Part shown: one piece after another, positions 21,114 through 34,416 of the stretch
Numbering within the stretch: the first letter of the stretch is position 1
Layout of the letters: each line of letters opens with the position of its first letter
Source of the DNA: Sequoia sempervirens
Taxonomy: Eukaryota > Streptophyta > Pinopsida > Cupressales > Cupressaceae
Direction of reading: 5' to 3'
NCBI GenBank assembly: GCA_007258455.2
Contig: VDFB02187500.1
Coordinates: 62,001-126,000 of the forward strand
Length of the DNA stretch: 64,000 nucleotides
Position numbers and translations under genes: made by a program
The notes under the pieces: model-generated
Seen by the model: the letters and a program-made list of their open reading frames with translations, nothing else
Told to the model about the DNA's origin: nothing
Database searches by the model: none

Positions 21114-21665
21114 GTGCAGGTTTTGATAATGTGTTGTTCAAGTGGAATTAATGAAATACATGATGTTTCATTGGGTGGTGACATTATGTTGATACATGTC
21201 ATTAGGAAATGGTGGTTTGTTGAAACAAATCAAGATGTTGACATGAGTGAATCTTTCCCAGAAATTCACAATGAAGAGAAAAAGGATGAGAAAGTTTCAA
21301 TATTGGGTGTGAAGCCCGATGCAGTGACCAAAGGAAATGTCCAAAGACAAATAGCAGATATTGAAGGAAAAGAAGATCTATTTTTTTGGCTTACCAGGGA
21401 AACCAAAGCTTTTTCCCAACATTCACTTATAGGTATTTTTCCTTATAGAGAAGCCTCTACACACCAAAATTTGGGGATTTTGAAAGGAAATGCTAGTGTC
21501 TTGACTTCACATTTTTTGAACACTAAAGGGAACCGATGGTCTTTTATCAAGGATTTCAAACATTGGAAGGTCATCAATGAAATTCAAAGTGTAAACTTTG
21601 ACTATATCTTCAGGGAATGTAGAAAATATCTACTAAAGTGCCCCCTATGCTCTTGTGCAACATAG
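21114..21665 (+). CDS. Unrecognised 183-codon open reading frame
   Basis: ATG at 21114 to TAG at 21663-21665, uninterrupted, with a mixed and globular-looking composition (DMSESFPEIHNEEKKDEKV, later FFWLTRETKAF and WSFIKDFKHWKV). The C-terminus ends CPLCSCAT. In a region where real coding remnants are full of stops, an intact frame of this length stands out, but I recognise no domain and see no promoter or clear splice context. It could be a fragment of a host gene, part of an unidentified element, or chance. Confidence 0.3.
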   Translation: MQVLIMCCSSGINEIHDVSLGGDIMLIHVIRKWWFVETNQDVDMSESFPEIHNEEKKDEKVSILGVKPDAVTKGNVQRQIADIEGKEDLFFWLTRETKAFSQHSLIGIFPYREASTHQNLGILKGNASVLTSHFLNTKGNRWSFIKDFKHWKVINEIQSVNFDYIFRECRKYLLKCPLCSCAT

Positions 21666-22829
21666 TATATTTTGATTGGCTTATTTTCTCTTATCCATGT
21701 GCTTTCATAAGCAACTCTTGCCTTGTGTTCTATAAAAGGTAGGGAGTTTTTCTTATTGAAGGATCAAAATTTGTTGAAACAATAAGACTTAAAATTGGAA
21801 CATCACCAATTTTATGTTTATTTCATGTTTTCTTTTCAATTCTAGCATAAAAACTTGTATTTGCAGTAGAGATTGATAATGCTAAGGAAATTGAAAGATT
21901 ATTCCAAACCATATATCTTTCATAACTATATGGTGTTTACTCCTATAAGAAGATTCATTTTTTTTTGCCAAATTTGGGTGCATTTGATACTATTTTGGTA
22001 TTGAATGGTTCTTTTCTCTAAACATTTACATTATTTTGTATGTAGCTGTGAAGAATTTTGGTGAAATACAAAATAGTTGATGCTTTGGTTTATTCATTTC
22101 TCCATAAATGCATGGATAATAATTGGGAGTCATTAATTTCTTAGGTCCTATCTCTCTTAACTTTGATTTTCTTGTAGTTTTCCTCTTAAATGATTTGAAT
22201 TAATGCAGTTTGGAAGGTAATGTATGTTCTATTTTTTGAGATCTTTATATTACTAGATTGTCTAAAGTTAGAAGATTGGTGAAACCAGTGCACTCCTTAT
22301 GTTTAATAGTAGTTGCACAATGAACCCTGAGTGAACCTAGTGCATCAAGACCTAAAATTCTCGAGCCTTGGAATAGCTAATATTTCCTTAACAAAGGAAA
22401 TTTCGTGGTTCTTTCAAGAAAGATAGCTTTTGTTGTTTGAATAGAAAGACCTTATTTGCATGTTGTTTTTTGTGTAACAACCATGTCAACAACTTCCAAA
22501 TTTTTATGCCAATTTCATTAGTATTTGTACTTTTCATTTATATTATTAAGAAGTTGTTTGTACTTATCATTTTTTCATCAATTTTTTTTCCTCAACCATT
22601 TTAGTTAGCTAGTTTTAATTTTTTGTTTAAAAATTAAATATCTAAAAAATGGATAACCGAACAAGATTTATATAAGCTGAAACTAATATTTTATCCTAGT
22701 GTAAAGAGTGAGGTTAACTCTCAAGGAAGATTTCCTTTGTAGAAGTTAAAATTTTCACCCTTTACACTATTATTTGTGCCATGCTAAGATATAAAAATGA
22801 AGAGGGGAGAGAGTCATTATCTAGCATAG
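21666..22829. other. AT-rich DNA, nothing recognised
   Basis: Text such as TTTATATTATTAAGAAG is typical of old intergenic sequence. No element boundary or coding remnant could be assigned. Confidence 0.4.
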
Positions 22830-23240
22830 AGGGGTGAAAATAGGAGAAATATGTGAATGTGGAATGGGGTCAATAAAATTAGTAGAAGTGCACCATGAAA
22901 TGGTTCTATATATATTTGGATATTTTGGTTGGGTTGGGCGATATATTGGCTACCTTTGTCATTCACACCCACTACTTGAATGGCATTAGAACTAATGAGG
23001 TCTTGAACTATATGTTTTAGATGCATGCACTTATTTGTCATAGCTAGGTACATAGTGGAATTAACATAAGGCCTTCAAGCCATAGGCTAGTGGAAGGGGA
23101 TTTATTTGTGTTGAGGGGGAAAATGGTTAGTGATTACACCAAGGTGTCAGATGAGAGTTGTTGGTAGATATAATGTAATGGATTGGAGAGTGGTGTAAAA
23201 TGATAGTTGTATTGTGACTAAATAGATATATCCACTATTT
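22830..23240 (-). pseudogene. Ty3/gypsy gag C-terminal scrap
   Basis: The minus strand reads NKCMHLKHIVQDLISSNAIQV (about 22980-23040) followed by PNQNIQIYIEPFHG. The pattern of a basic residue, Cys, His-Leu, then a conserved (I/V)QDLI(D/S) helix and a PxPxH-like ending is typical of the gag end of Tat/Athila-type gypsy elements, where it follows a degenerate CxYHxxxGHxxxxC knuckle. Earlier text is full of stops. No protease or RT follows in this window. Confidence 0.55.
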
Positions 23241-24094
23241 ATGGAGATGTTTTGGTTGCACTAGTATTATGTACAATAGTAGTTATTGTGTTCTTGAAGA
23301 AACTATTATTATTTTCATTATTTTTATTATATAATGTAGGGGTTGTTGATGAGAAAGTAGGAGCCAATGAGGTAGAAGAACATTCCTTGAAAAGGCTAAT
23401 GAGATACTAATAGTCACACAAGGTTGTGAATAAATGAGGGAATGGTGTTATTGCATATCTAAAAAAAACTCTTGACTAAGAGGTTCAAGGTTTCCAATGA
23501 AAACCCCTCTATACGTTTAAATCTCAAAGTCAATATGGTATCAATTGAAAGATTGATTAATAATGAAAGATAAAACTTGTGACTTTTTCATTGGCACATT
23601 GTTTACAAAGTAAAAGGTAAATGAAGGTAGCCTAGGGGTCAATGTTTGCTTGAGAATATTGCAAAAATTAGTTTACTAGTTGGTCAAATAAAAAAATGGA
23701 ATGATTAAATAATAAGAAAAAATAGTCCAACATGGTATCCTTTAACAATAATAGAAATAATTAAATAAAGGATAATTATGATATACAAATGAATTTTGGG
23801 ATGGCGATGGGCTATTGTGGGGTTTGGCATGTTGTATACTACAATTGTGCAGCCTAAGCTAGGGATCTCATTCCCTAGCTATGACCTTCAGCCCTAGTTT
23901 GTTTTGTTTTATCCTTTTTTCTATTGAGGGTTGGCACTTCGTGAAGGTTGTTTCCTTTTTGTTGTTGAAGGTTGTTTCCTTTTTGTTGCATTGGGGTTTA
24001 TTCTTGGTGTGGGTGTTGTTTGGGGGTGTAGGGTTTAGTTATTTCTCTCGACCCTTCCTCTTTTTTGGGGTATTTCCTCTTTTTCCCTTGATAC
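23241..24094. other. AT-rich DNA and probable LINE 5' leader
   Basis: The first part has no recognisable content. From about 23880 the sequence becomes T/G-rich (GGTTGTTTCCTTTTTGTTG twice in tandem at 23944 and 23968) and leads without a break into the LINE ORF1 start at 24095, so it is probably the 5' untranslated region of the LINE. Its exact start is not determinable. Confidence 0.4.
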
Positions 24095-25530
24095 ATGGCC
24101 TCAGTTGGAGACCCAGACATTAATCAAAATGGTTATTATTGGGAAGTTATAGCTAGAAATGTTCTATCTCTCTCCATGCATGCAAGTGCAGTTAGTTTTT
24201 TAAATAGATATGTGAGTCGAGAGGGTATGTCCCAACCTAGTGGGACTCAAATACCAAAGGTGAATGGTTTCCTGGAAAGGAGCCAAGATTGACCGATGTT
24301 GGTGATTTAGCTGAAATCTATTGAGGATGTTAGCTACCTTTCTAACCATGCCTTGATCTATAAATTTATGGGGATCTCGGTCTCTCTCCCCATTCTTAAA
24401 TCATGGGATCGATAGACTTGGAACATTGAGGGTGAACTCAAGATTATACAAGTGACGAATGGCTACTTTATGGTGGTTTTCAATTGTCTGTCTGACCATA
24501 ATAATGCTTTTGAAGGTAGACCCTATTTTTATAACTAGATTGGGTTGTTTATCAAACCATGGCATCTAGGCTTCAATATTGTAGAGGAGCTCCCCACTCA
24601 TGTTCGAGTGTGTGTTAGATTTCCATGGTTACCATTAGAGTTTTGGAGAAATGACATATTGTATATGATTGTATTGTTGCTTGGTAAACCAGTTGGCCCA
24701 TCACAACAAACTCTAGAAAAAAAAAGCAATTTCTTATGCCTAAATTTATATTATAATTAATTTAAATAAACCTTTGTCAGACTCTATGTGAATTCACCTT
24801 GTTTCATCTTCTTGGACGCAAAAATTAGATTATAAAGCCCTTTCATTTTTTTGTCAATTTTTTCATGCTTACGATCACTTGCAGCAAAATTTCCCTCAAG
24901 TTACCCCGATAGGTCCCCCCTCTAATGTGTCATCTTGACAGCCTTCCAAGATAGATAAATGGAAAGACCCAATGGTAATGGAGGAAGCAGATAAGGATGG
25001 TTTCATTCCTATGAAGCCTTGTTATAAGGGTAGAGGGTTGAAACAACCTCTCAGGGAAAGCAAAGATGATGGAACCTTTAATTGGTTTGATGTGTTGGAT
25101 TATTTTGACCTACTAGAGATAAATACAAATGAGGGAACTTTATTGTTGGTAATTTGGGAGTGACTAAAGGGTTGGTTATAGAGGTTGGCAGTTAGGAATT
25201 TCAATAGGGGGAGCTCCTTGGTACATAGATGGAGACAAATATGGGTCTTAGGGATCCTTGTGGTAGAAAGTGATATTATTGAGAAGACTGTTGGTTCAAC
25301 CAAAGTTTTGATGCCTCCTTCACCTATGAATAAGGATTTGAATTATAGAAAAAGTAGTAGAGCCTCCCCCACTCTAGGGTTACAGCCAAAAAACCTCAAA
25401 AGGGGAACCTCTAAAAAACTACCCAAGGTAGGGAGGAAGAAAGATCAAGATAAAATTGAACTAATGGGGGATAATTTAGTGGAATCAGGGTTATTCAAAA
25501 CCATTGACTCCCACTTCTCCAATTCTTAGA
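24095..25530 (+). pseudogene. LINE ORF1 (DUF4283-like nucleic-acid binding protein)
   Basis: ATG at 24095 (MASVGDPDINQNG). The DUF4283-like core is visible as GELKIIQVTNGYFMVVFN (about 24430) followed by LFIKPWHLGFNIVEELPTHV and RVCVRFPWLPLEFWRNDIL (24548-24655), the pattern 'PWxPGF..V.VRxPxLPLEFW' of plant LINE ORF1. After it, CYINL-type decay of the family segment ISYARICVExDLNKPL and a ruined zinc knuckle (about 24860) are seen in shifting frames. An EADKDGFIPMKP block follows at 24985. Binds element RNA in active relatives; here broken by several stops. Confidence 0.8.
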
Positions 25531-28500
25531 AATGATCATCCCCTCATGGAATGTAAGGGGCTTGAACAATGTTCCTAGATAAAAGGTTATATGTGGTTTG
25601 ATTAGGAAGCATTCTCCAAATATTGTATTTTTGTAAGAGACAAAGCTTGTTGTGGAGGGAAGTGGAGTAGAGATAGTCCACCCCATGGCACAACTATGTA
25701 CTCTTTCATGAAAATAATACAATTTGTGAAGTACTGGCTTAAGAAATGGAATAGGAAAAAATTTAGTAATATCTTTTTGGCCAAGGAAAATGCTCAATCT
25801 CACCTGGATGATATCACTTGAAAAATCAAAGACCATGGTCATACTAAGGAGTCCCTTAATAATGAATCTTTATCCTTGAAGGAGTTGGAGGAATGGGAGA
25901 TTCGAGAAGAGATTTTTTGGAAATAGAAACCTTGAATTGAGTGGCTTCAAGAAGGAGACATGAATACTGATTTTTTCTTTCACTCTGTCAAGGCTAGATG
26001 GCATGGGAACATGATTTCTTCTCTTGTGTCTTCTCATGGAGTATATTTATCCTCACTCTAGGATATTTCTAGGGAGGGTATTCAATATTTCTCTATGTTA
26101 TTCAAAGAAGATTCCCCTCTTTCTTTGGTTGAGGAAACTTAATTTTGATTTGTATTCCCTCCTTGGTGTCTATGGAAATGAATGAGATGCTTCTTTTCCC
26201 CATTTCTCTAGATGAATTAGAGGAGGTTCTATTTCAAATGAAGAAAGGGAAATTCCCTAGCCCTGATGTATTCCTAGTGGAATTCTTTCAATAATTTTGG
26301 GAGATCTTAAATATGATGTTTTGGAGGTTGTTCAAGAATCCCAAAGGAGCAAATAAATATTGAAAGAAATGAACTTTGCAGTCTTGGTTCTCTTTCCTAA
26401 AAGGGAAGGAGCTAATTCTTTGAACCTGTTCAAACTAATATCCCTCTGTAATGTGATGTACGATATTATCTCCAAGTTGATAAAAAAAGAGGCTTAAGGT
26501 GTGGCTTAGCAAGCTTATTTCTAAGGAACATAGAGGTTTTGTGGCTAGAAGAAAAATCTTGGATGGATTTTTTATTGCTACAAAGACCATCTATTCCATG
26601 GAAAAATACATGGAGAAATCTATGTTTATCAAACTAGACATGGCTAAAGCTTATGATCAGGTAAAATGGTTGTTTCTTCAAAATGTTCTCCTTTCCTTTG
26701 GATTTGGGGTTAAGTGGGTGGATTGGGTAATGAGTTGTGTGAACTCAACATCCTTTTTAGTTATTATCAATGGTGAACCTTCTACTTAATTTGGTGCCTC
26801 CCGAAGCCTCCAGTAGGGTGATCCTCTTTCACCCTATTTATTCCTCATTTTGGCTAAGGTTTAGGTAGATTCTTCAAGCAACAGGTTCATCAAGGTGTTA
26901 TCCAAGGCTAGGGTTGGGCAATGGCTTTCCTCCTCAATCCCATATCTAGTTTGTAGATGACACAACTTTAATGGGAGTGGCTGAAATTAGGGAGGCAACT
27001 AAAATTAGAAGGATGTTGGATGTGTACCTTGTGACATCAAGTTAGCAAATTAATAAGGAAAATTCCTCCATTTTCATCTTTAACATGAATCTCTTAATTT
27101 AGCATCAAAATTCTCAAATCCTAAGGTTTCAAGTTGGTGTTCTTCCTTTGATGTACCTTGGCATTCCCCTCTTTACCGGTCCCCTACCTAGGAGGACTTG
27201 GAAAAAGGTTATTGATAAGTTTTGGGAAATTTCACTCATTGGACCCATAGGTGGCTTTCTTTTGTGGGGATAGTTTTGCTCCTAAAATCCATGGTCCAAG
27301 CCCTCCCCATTTACAAGTGTATGGTCTAGGTGACTCCTATAAGGTTCATTAAGGAACTAGATTCTCTCTTAAGGAAATTCCTTTGGGTTTGTAACTTATC
27401 CTTGTTGAAGTGGAGTTTGGTAAAGTGGGAGACTATTTGCAAACTAAAACAAGAAGGTGGTCTTGGGTTATGTCAAGTAAACCTTACTAGGAAAGCTCTA
27501 GAAGTTAAGCTTTACTGGTGATGGTGCACCAACCAAAATCAAGCTTGGGCAAGGATTCTCACCTTCAAGTATCAAAGGGGTGTTGTGAGTGATGGCATTC
27601 CTCTGATTGGTTTGGCTAGAAAGAGGTCAATGATTTGGGACACTATTTAAAGGGAAGTTAATTTAATCAAGCAGGGATTGTTTTAGATTTGTAATAGGGG
27701 TTTGGAAGCCCTACTTTGGCTCGATTCTTGGGATGGGTTTCCTCCTATCATGTCTATGCACCCCCATATTCAAGCCCTCTATTAGAGATTCTTGGAGGTT
27801 GGGTGGTCCCAAGTTGAGGACTTCAAATGTGTTCAGAGTTTGGGGCAAGTGGAGAGGTATAAATAGAAGGACTTAGAGGATTGGCCTCTTGGGGGATCCG
27901 TTGAGAATCAAAAAATATTACAAAGGATTCTACCTAGTAGAGCCTATAGATCCTTGAGAGGGAGAGATATTTTTTCTTGGCGTCTTGATCTAAGGAGAAT
28001 GTATTATGTGGTATCAAGGTATCATGAGTTGGATCATCAAAAATATGGAGTTGAAGTGTCATGGTGGAAAAGTGTGTAGAATAAGTTTTCTTGGCCCAAA
28101 TGCAACTTTTTTCTTGTGGTTGGTTGCTTGGAATAGGTTCCTCACTTGGGATATACTCTAAAAGATGGGATTTCAAGGCCCATCTATGTGTTTCCTATGT
28201 GGAAATAGTGAAGAATCCTCTTCCCATTCATTTTTCTAGTGCACTCTTTCTAGGGATATCTGGCACTTATGGTGGGGATTCTAGAAACATGCTTGTGTTC
28301 ATGCTTCCTATCCTATTGATTTTTGGGGAATTTTAGGGAGGCCCACAACTAAGGCCTTCTTTCTATAAGTGGCATGGAGAATTGGGCCTTCATACATCCT
28401 TCAGCAGATTTGGTTGGAAAGGAATCAAAGAATATTTCAAGGGTAGAAGCAAGCTACTCATTAGTTATGGAAGAGAATTATAGTCATGATTCAAGAGATG

Positions 28501-28920
28501 GTGAATGCTAAATGTGAGATATTTGGCCCATTAGAAAATGGAAAGGTAGAGTTGATGAAAATATTGGGGTTAGTTGATAGAGTTATGAGTCTCCCTTCTA
28601 GGGGAAGGGTTGTCTCTCCAAAAAGAAGACCCAGCAAGTGGGAAGATGGACTCTACCCCCTTCGAGTGTTTTAAAGATCAATACTGATGGCTCTTTGAGG
28701 GGTAATCCTAGACATGTTGAAATTGGAGGAGTTGGGAGGGACAATTACAGGGTTGTCCTCTTTTTCTTCTCTATATATAAGGGACAACACTCAAACAACC
28801 TAATGGAGGGCCTTGCTATTCTCATAGCTCTAGAGAAAGTGTGTACTCTTGGGTTGTGTAAGGTTATCTGAAAATATGATTCCCATATTCTAATTAATAT
28901 GCATAATGAGTAGAGATTGT
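25531..28920 (+). pseudogene. LINE ORF2: endonuclease remnant, RT, RNase H
   Basis: The ATG at 25531 opens with IIPSWNVRGLNN, the start of an APE-type endonuclease, but after about 35 codons (ETKLVVEG) the sequence jumps to a region just before RT, so most of the endonuclease is deleted. Then WLQEGDMNTDFFFHSVKARW (about 25940), RT palm motifs SMFIKLDMAKAYDQVKW (26620), GDPLSPYLFLILAK (26818), FVDDTTLMG (26949) and YLGIPL (27158), then a C-terminal part and an RNase H domain LKINTDGSLRGNP (28674) with NNLMEGLAILIALE. Many stops, of the CAG/CAA/TGG to stop type. Inactive. Confidence 0.9.
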
Positions 28921-29299
28921 AAGGGGTTAATTGGCAGTTGATTGTGGTGGTTCGGTAGATTCTTTGTTTGAGTACTTCTTTGGATTTAGTCTCCTTTATT
29001 TATATCTTGTGAGAATGGAACAAGATGGTAGATTATTTTCCTAAATGGGCTTCTGAGCATATGGGGAATTGAAGAGTGAGAGCACTTATCCTAGGATCTT
29101 TCCTAAAGTCTTAATAGACTAGTAGTGGAGGATAGAGATCTAATCAACTACAAAATTTGTGTTTGCAGTGCTTTGTTTCTCCTTATTGGGGAGTTTTCTA
29201 TAGTTTTACAAGATATCTTCTTGACTTTTTTTATTTTTTGGCTATTTTGTATGCTTTATTCTTGTTGCGTTAATGAATTTTTTCCCTCATTTAAAAAAA

Positions 29300-30461
29300 C
29301 AACAATAGAAATAATTTTTCTAACTTATCCTAAAAGAGAAGTTTGTTGGATGGAGTGGTGAATGCAAAGCCATGTGGTTAAGGATCCCCTTTACAATTAT
29401 ATGTATTTTTAAATGGTACCTAAAATCCAACAAGGAGTATATCTATAATATCAAGTGATAACATATTTTGATGGTAATACATGCTGGTAAAAAATGAGAT
29501 ATGATAGAGAGGAAAGTAAGTTGTAAATTTCCCATACTTTACATTAATTGATTAATTATGGGATTTGTAGTATGTAGTGGTGTGGTGGAAGTAACAATGG
29601 TATAGATTCCTAGAAGAGTAAAGAATAAAACAATTTTGAAGGTTGATAAGGTAATTGTAGTGGTTTTAATTACTCACCATTTAATTTTGATCAATTAGAG
29701 TGGTGTCCAAAGGTGATATGTAATATGTTCCTAAGTTTTGAGGGTAGCAATCTTTTTCTAACTAATTTTAACTTATCTAAACATGCATTGTTGTAAAAAT
29801 ATGTTGAAAAAACTCTATTGAAAAGTAAATTTGCTAAAAATAAATATGCTTTTGCTTGAAATGGAAAATAATAAATAAATAATGTTTTTTTCTTTTCTAA
29901 ATACTTAAATGAGATGATTACATGTCTTTAGATGGGAATATAAATATAAGAATAAATTTATAAACATGAATATACAAGTGAAATAAACCATATAAATAAA
30001 TAATGAAATAAGCTACATAAATAGAAATTACCACAAGATCTTCTCCCTCAAGTGAGTGGGCCCTACTCCCCTTCTAAATTGGCCTTCTACTCCTAAGATA
30101 ATGTCATGATTGCTTCTTACTCTGACTTTCTAAATAAACTATGTTAATTATTTCATGGAATGTCCATTACTAGATTTTCTATGAACTTAAAAGGATTGTT
30201 GCTAAGAATATAATTATATTAAGACTACGAAATCACAAATCATATGATAATTCTTTATTTTCATAACTACAACATCAAAGGGATGAGCTTCAATCTTAAC
30301 TAAAAAAATTTCCTAGATCATAGATAAGAGTGGTATTACTAAAGTGATCTTGGATCTTAGAGGAGAAATTAAGGTGTAACACTTTATTTGATTCCGTAAA
30401 ACTAACAAAAAATGGACCATACATGTAGGAATCCCAAAATAGGCAATTAAGAGGAACTTAT
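29300..30461. other. AT-rich DNA, nothing recognised
   Basis: Between the LINE tail and the left LTR of element D. There is no coding remnant and no repeat that I can support. Confidence 0.4.
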
Positions 30462-31169
30462 TGAAAGGAAATTTGTAGCCATCTATGATAGTTTTTGCAT
30501 AATACAAAAAAGAGAAAATCATGTACACAAGTATTAAAAATCCATGTACAAAAGAATAGACAACATATCATCAAATATGGCACATGATATACCTTGGGAA
30601 AACCCGCAAGAGGGGAAAACCCAAACTCCAAAAGTATCCATCACTCATATATTATTCAACAATAAAATTATTACAATACATTTTTGAAGTCTTCATGAAC
30701 ACTTCTAAAACACAAGATCTCTACATGCACTCCATGTGAACAAGCATGCAATCACACATCCTATGTCATGCTTCAAACCCTCACATATACAACCTACAAT
30801 AGATTCTCTTACAAGCCCCTTGGATAAAATAACCAACCTTAGATAACTACACATGTGCTTGCTTTTATAGATATAAACTTGCACAAAACCACCAAGCAAT
30901 ATTACATAAACCATGTGACTAATACCATGAGCTTACAAAACTATTTCCCCCTTATTTACTTGTTGGTTCTAAATTTTCCCAATATTAAACATTTTCCCAA
31001 TGTGTAATCCCCCATTAAAGATATCCCAATGTTACATACAACACATAAAGTGACCCTAAGAATGTCAAAACCGTGTGATGCACACATCCCTAGATTCGTT
31101 AGCTACACCAAAATAATATTAAATTATATATAACATTATGCAAGGTGGAAAACACACATTTTTATAACA
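30462..31169 (-). mobile_element. Element D, 3' LTR (708 bp)
   Basis: On the minus strand it runs TGTTATAAAAATGTGTG ... CAAATTTCCTTTCA. It aligns over its whole length with 59435-60144, including the blocks CATGTGACTAATACCA, TGATGCACACATCCCTAGAT and ATTATGCAAGGTGGA, at roughly four bases in five by eye. The purine tract lies just outside at 31170-31184. Confidence 0.82.
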
Positions 31170-32786
31170 TTCTCCCTCTTGTTGTATATGTTACATTAGG
31201 GGTAAAAATTAAACTCAAACATCAATAGAATATCCTCTATAGTCAATATATACCATCATGGAATCGAAGTGGCCCATGTGCTCCATCAAGATACCTACAA
31301 CAATAATCAAGGTGACCACCATCTCAATCATGAATCACTCATCCTCCATCATTCCAATATCACACTAACTATCACATAGAAGCACAAGTCTTGCCTCAAA
31401 CCAATATCTAAACACAAACACTAAATCCAATAGTAATAAATATGCATCATTAGTTGTCAAGAAATAATCGTCATAGCTAAAATATCAACCACAACTATTT
31501 GCTAACACATCCAACTAATCATACCTCAAAACCAATTCATGCACATTATAATAGGTAAACAACATACCATCAACATATCCAATCTGTGAAATGCAATCAT
31601 AAGCTCCATGCATCAAACCTTTCAATAAAGAACATATACATCTAGGAACTCCCATTATATGGGTATTTCAAATCAAAAAATAATCAAGGCATCCAAACAT
31701 CCACCAATAGCATCACATATAAAGTTTAACCTATATCATATAGTACCAAGGAACATCCACAAAGATATGCAAAGCCTACAAACATTTTTTTTGTAATACA
31801 ACTCTCACCACTACTATCCATAACTCTCTTAAGTTCTCCACACTCAACAAAATAAAGAGATCAAGGAACCTCAATGTCATAACCAAATAGAAATGAACAA
31901 AACATGACTAAAAACATAGTAATCATCATATCTCTACAAAAACCTCCTCCAATGTCATGTGAATACAAACATCTAGGAAGAAGAACAAGACTAGAGAGAA
32001 CTTGCAAATCAAAGCATGTAGCATTTCCTTCTACACACACCTCTAAATGCTCTAGTTGTGACAAGTATGATCTCCTTCATAAAACCCTAAAGACAATAAT
32101 ATTATCAACATCTAACCATAACCAAGATGTATGCATCTCAAACCAAAGGATGATCAACCCAAATAATCCATTCCTAGAACCATGGGAATAATCCCAATAA
32201 CATCTCCTAAACTCATCATCAATTAATAAAATAATAATTGAACTTATATGCACAAGGAGATAAACATGACAACACTCTTCAAATTAATCCTCTCAACCTA
32301 GTCTAATCATATCTCAAGATCCATATCCATGAGAAGATAAATCATAAAACATAATTAATTTGAAAATAGAATGGGAAAATACCTTTCAGATGACTATCTA
32401 TCGAGTAGAGTAAGAGTGGGGTATGAGAATTCTCCTCTAAGATAACCAAGTCATCATCACTCACTCCAAGAATAACCTCCTCTATAAGTCCATCAAGAAC
32501 TCACATCCATATCTATATGAAGGATACTCAAAATTTCGAGTTAAAACCTCCAAATAGTAACCATATCAACACATGTCTCTAATCCTAAGAGATCTCCTAG
32601 CCTCACCCAAGTCTCTAAGTATCCATGAGAAACTCTAATCAATAAATCCATGGTAAGCTCCAAATAATATGAAAAAATACTCAATACCAAGAGAACCAAC
32701 AAGATCAATACCAAAACTCCAACCATGGAATCAAAAACACAACATGACATCATGATATAATGTCTCCACAAAAGAAGATCATATAC
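31170..32786 (-). other. Element D interior, left of element B
   Basis: Non-coding, rich in CATC/ATAT words such as 'accatatc' and 'catgatataatg'. The last part (TGACATCATGATATAATGTCTCC near 32752) matches the start of the repeat unit found right of B (TGACATCATGATAAACATCTCC at 56222), which supports continuity of D across the insertion. Short minus-strand frames here are not recognisable proteins. Confidence 0.5.
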
Positions 32787-32850
32787 TCTTGAACACTTGA
32801 AATACTAAGAGGGGGCTGAATCAGTATTCTTTTGAACTAATTGAACATTT
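32787..32850 (-). mobile_element. Element B 3' LTR, outer piece
   Basis: 64 bp matching 54492-54555 of the 5' LTR (TTGAACAC...ATACTAAGAGGGGGCTGAATCAGTATT), cut off after GAACATTT by insertion of element A. The other piece resumes at 39790-39794 with the duplicated target. Confidence 0.9.
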
Positions 32851-34103
32851 TTTTGGGAAAAGCAAGGACAAACAACTAAGAGGGGGGGTGAATCAGTTTT
32901 CACAGAAATTTAAACTTTACAAACTTAACTTAACTTTAATCTCAGAGCTGATGAATAAACAATTAACCATAAGAAATTAACACATCAGAGAGACAAAGAA
33001 CACCAAGATTTTTTTTACGTGGAAATCTTGTTAGGGGAAAAACCATGGTGGATGTCAGTCCACAAGATTATACTCTGTTAAAAGTATAAAGGAGAATAAT
33101 AAGGGGAATGCACATGTATTCAGGCTCACTTCCTAGAGCTCACTGCTCAATTACAAATAGAAGACTCACTGTCTTACAGTAAGATTTGGATTAAAACCAT
33201 CTAGAAATTTGAACTGAGAGAATGGATTTTGTCCAAGCCTGATTATAGTTCCAATTAGGCACAGTACTTCTGCATACTTCGCTCAACCTTCTACACACTT
33301 TCTCTTCAATGATATTCACACTTATGCACACAACACATACTCAGCACACTAACCACACTTCATATACTACTCATACTATCCACACAATTGCTTCTTATAT
33401 ATCCGCCACAAAGATTTCACCATAACAAAGTCAACTAGAGGAAAAGAATATATTTTCAATGTCGGCTCAAATTCACAATTAAATTTTCAATGCGCACCCA
33501 TCAAGGTCAGCCACAACATAGTGGGGACCCAAATTCACTTCTCCAAAACAAGAATACTCCAACTAATCATGCCTCAAACATCCACAACACACTAGCATCA
33601 ACATGTCGGCCAAGAACAAGAAAAACCTAACATGTGCAAGAAAATATTTTCACTCACGAGCTTCACCAAATCATGTGGATGTACCACAAAGATAGAGGAT
33701 GAACTAGACATATAAAAACACAAAGAAATAGTAGAGATACATCTGTGACAACCGAGATAACCAGGAACATACAATCTTCACTTAGAAACTCTGACAAAGA
33801 CCAACAAAACACTGTCAGACCACAACTTGCACACGAATTCATGCGGACCTCTGAAACTTTCGGTAGATGATCTAGACATACTCAACATTAAACCATTTGA
33901 TCCATAACAACTAACCTTTTACATACATAATGTAATGCCTTCATAACCTACACAGTTCCACTAGGAACCTGGAACACATTTACTTATAATTTTCTCAATA
34001 TCCTCGACATATACAGCACTTAGAACATCAAATGCTAATAGTGTTGACATCAATGACAGCCACGTATCAGCACCACATCACACCATCCAAAATTTTCCCA
34101 ACA
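32851..34103 (-). mobile_element. Element A, 3' LTR
   Basis: Aligns with 38540-39789 throughout, differing by roughly 7-10% by eye and by a short indel around CTCACTTCCTAGAG. A TATA box on the minus strand (ATATATAAG) lies at about 33395-33405. Confidence 0.93.
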
Positions 34104-34416
34104 ATCTCCCCCTTTGGCATTGATGGCAACACATGATGTGAAAAATACCATCAACCCAACACACTGCACAATTGCTTTTCTCCTTGGAAAGATTTTTTTA
34201 TTTCGCACTTCTCCCACTTAGATATTTATATTTTTCACATTACACTTCTCCCCCTTTTACATCAATGGAAAAGGTAACCATGACCTTTCCACACATATTC
34301 TCTAAGCCATATCTATGCACATCTGACTACTCCCCCTAAGTAGCAGCCACGGAAACATCAATCCAGATTAGAATATAGCAATGTAGCTCACAGATTGATG
34401 CAAGTAAGTGCATCAT

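Larger units (their letters stand above)
24095..29299 (+). mobile_element. Plant L1-type LINE, near full length, inactive
   Basis: Contains in order ORF1 with a DUF4283-like domain, ORF2 with a truncated endonuclease start, reverse transcriptase, a long C-terminal region and an RNase H domain, then a T-rich 3' region ending CTCATTTAAAAAAAC at about 29299, a short A-tail typical of L1 retroposition. Target-site duplications could not be fixed because the 5' end is unclear. Both ORFs carry many stops and frameshifts. Elements with a plant-type RNase H after RT are a known branch of plant L1 LINEs. Confidence 0.88.
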
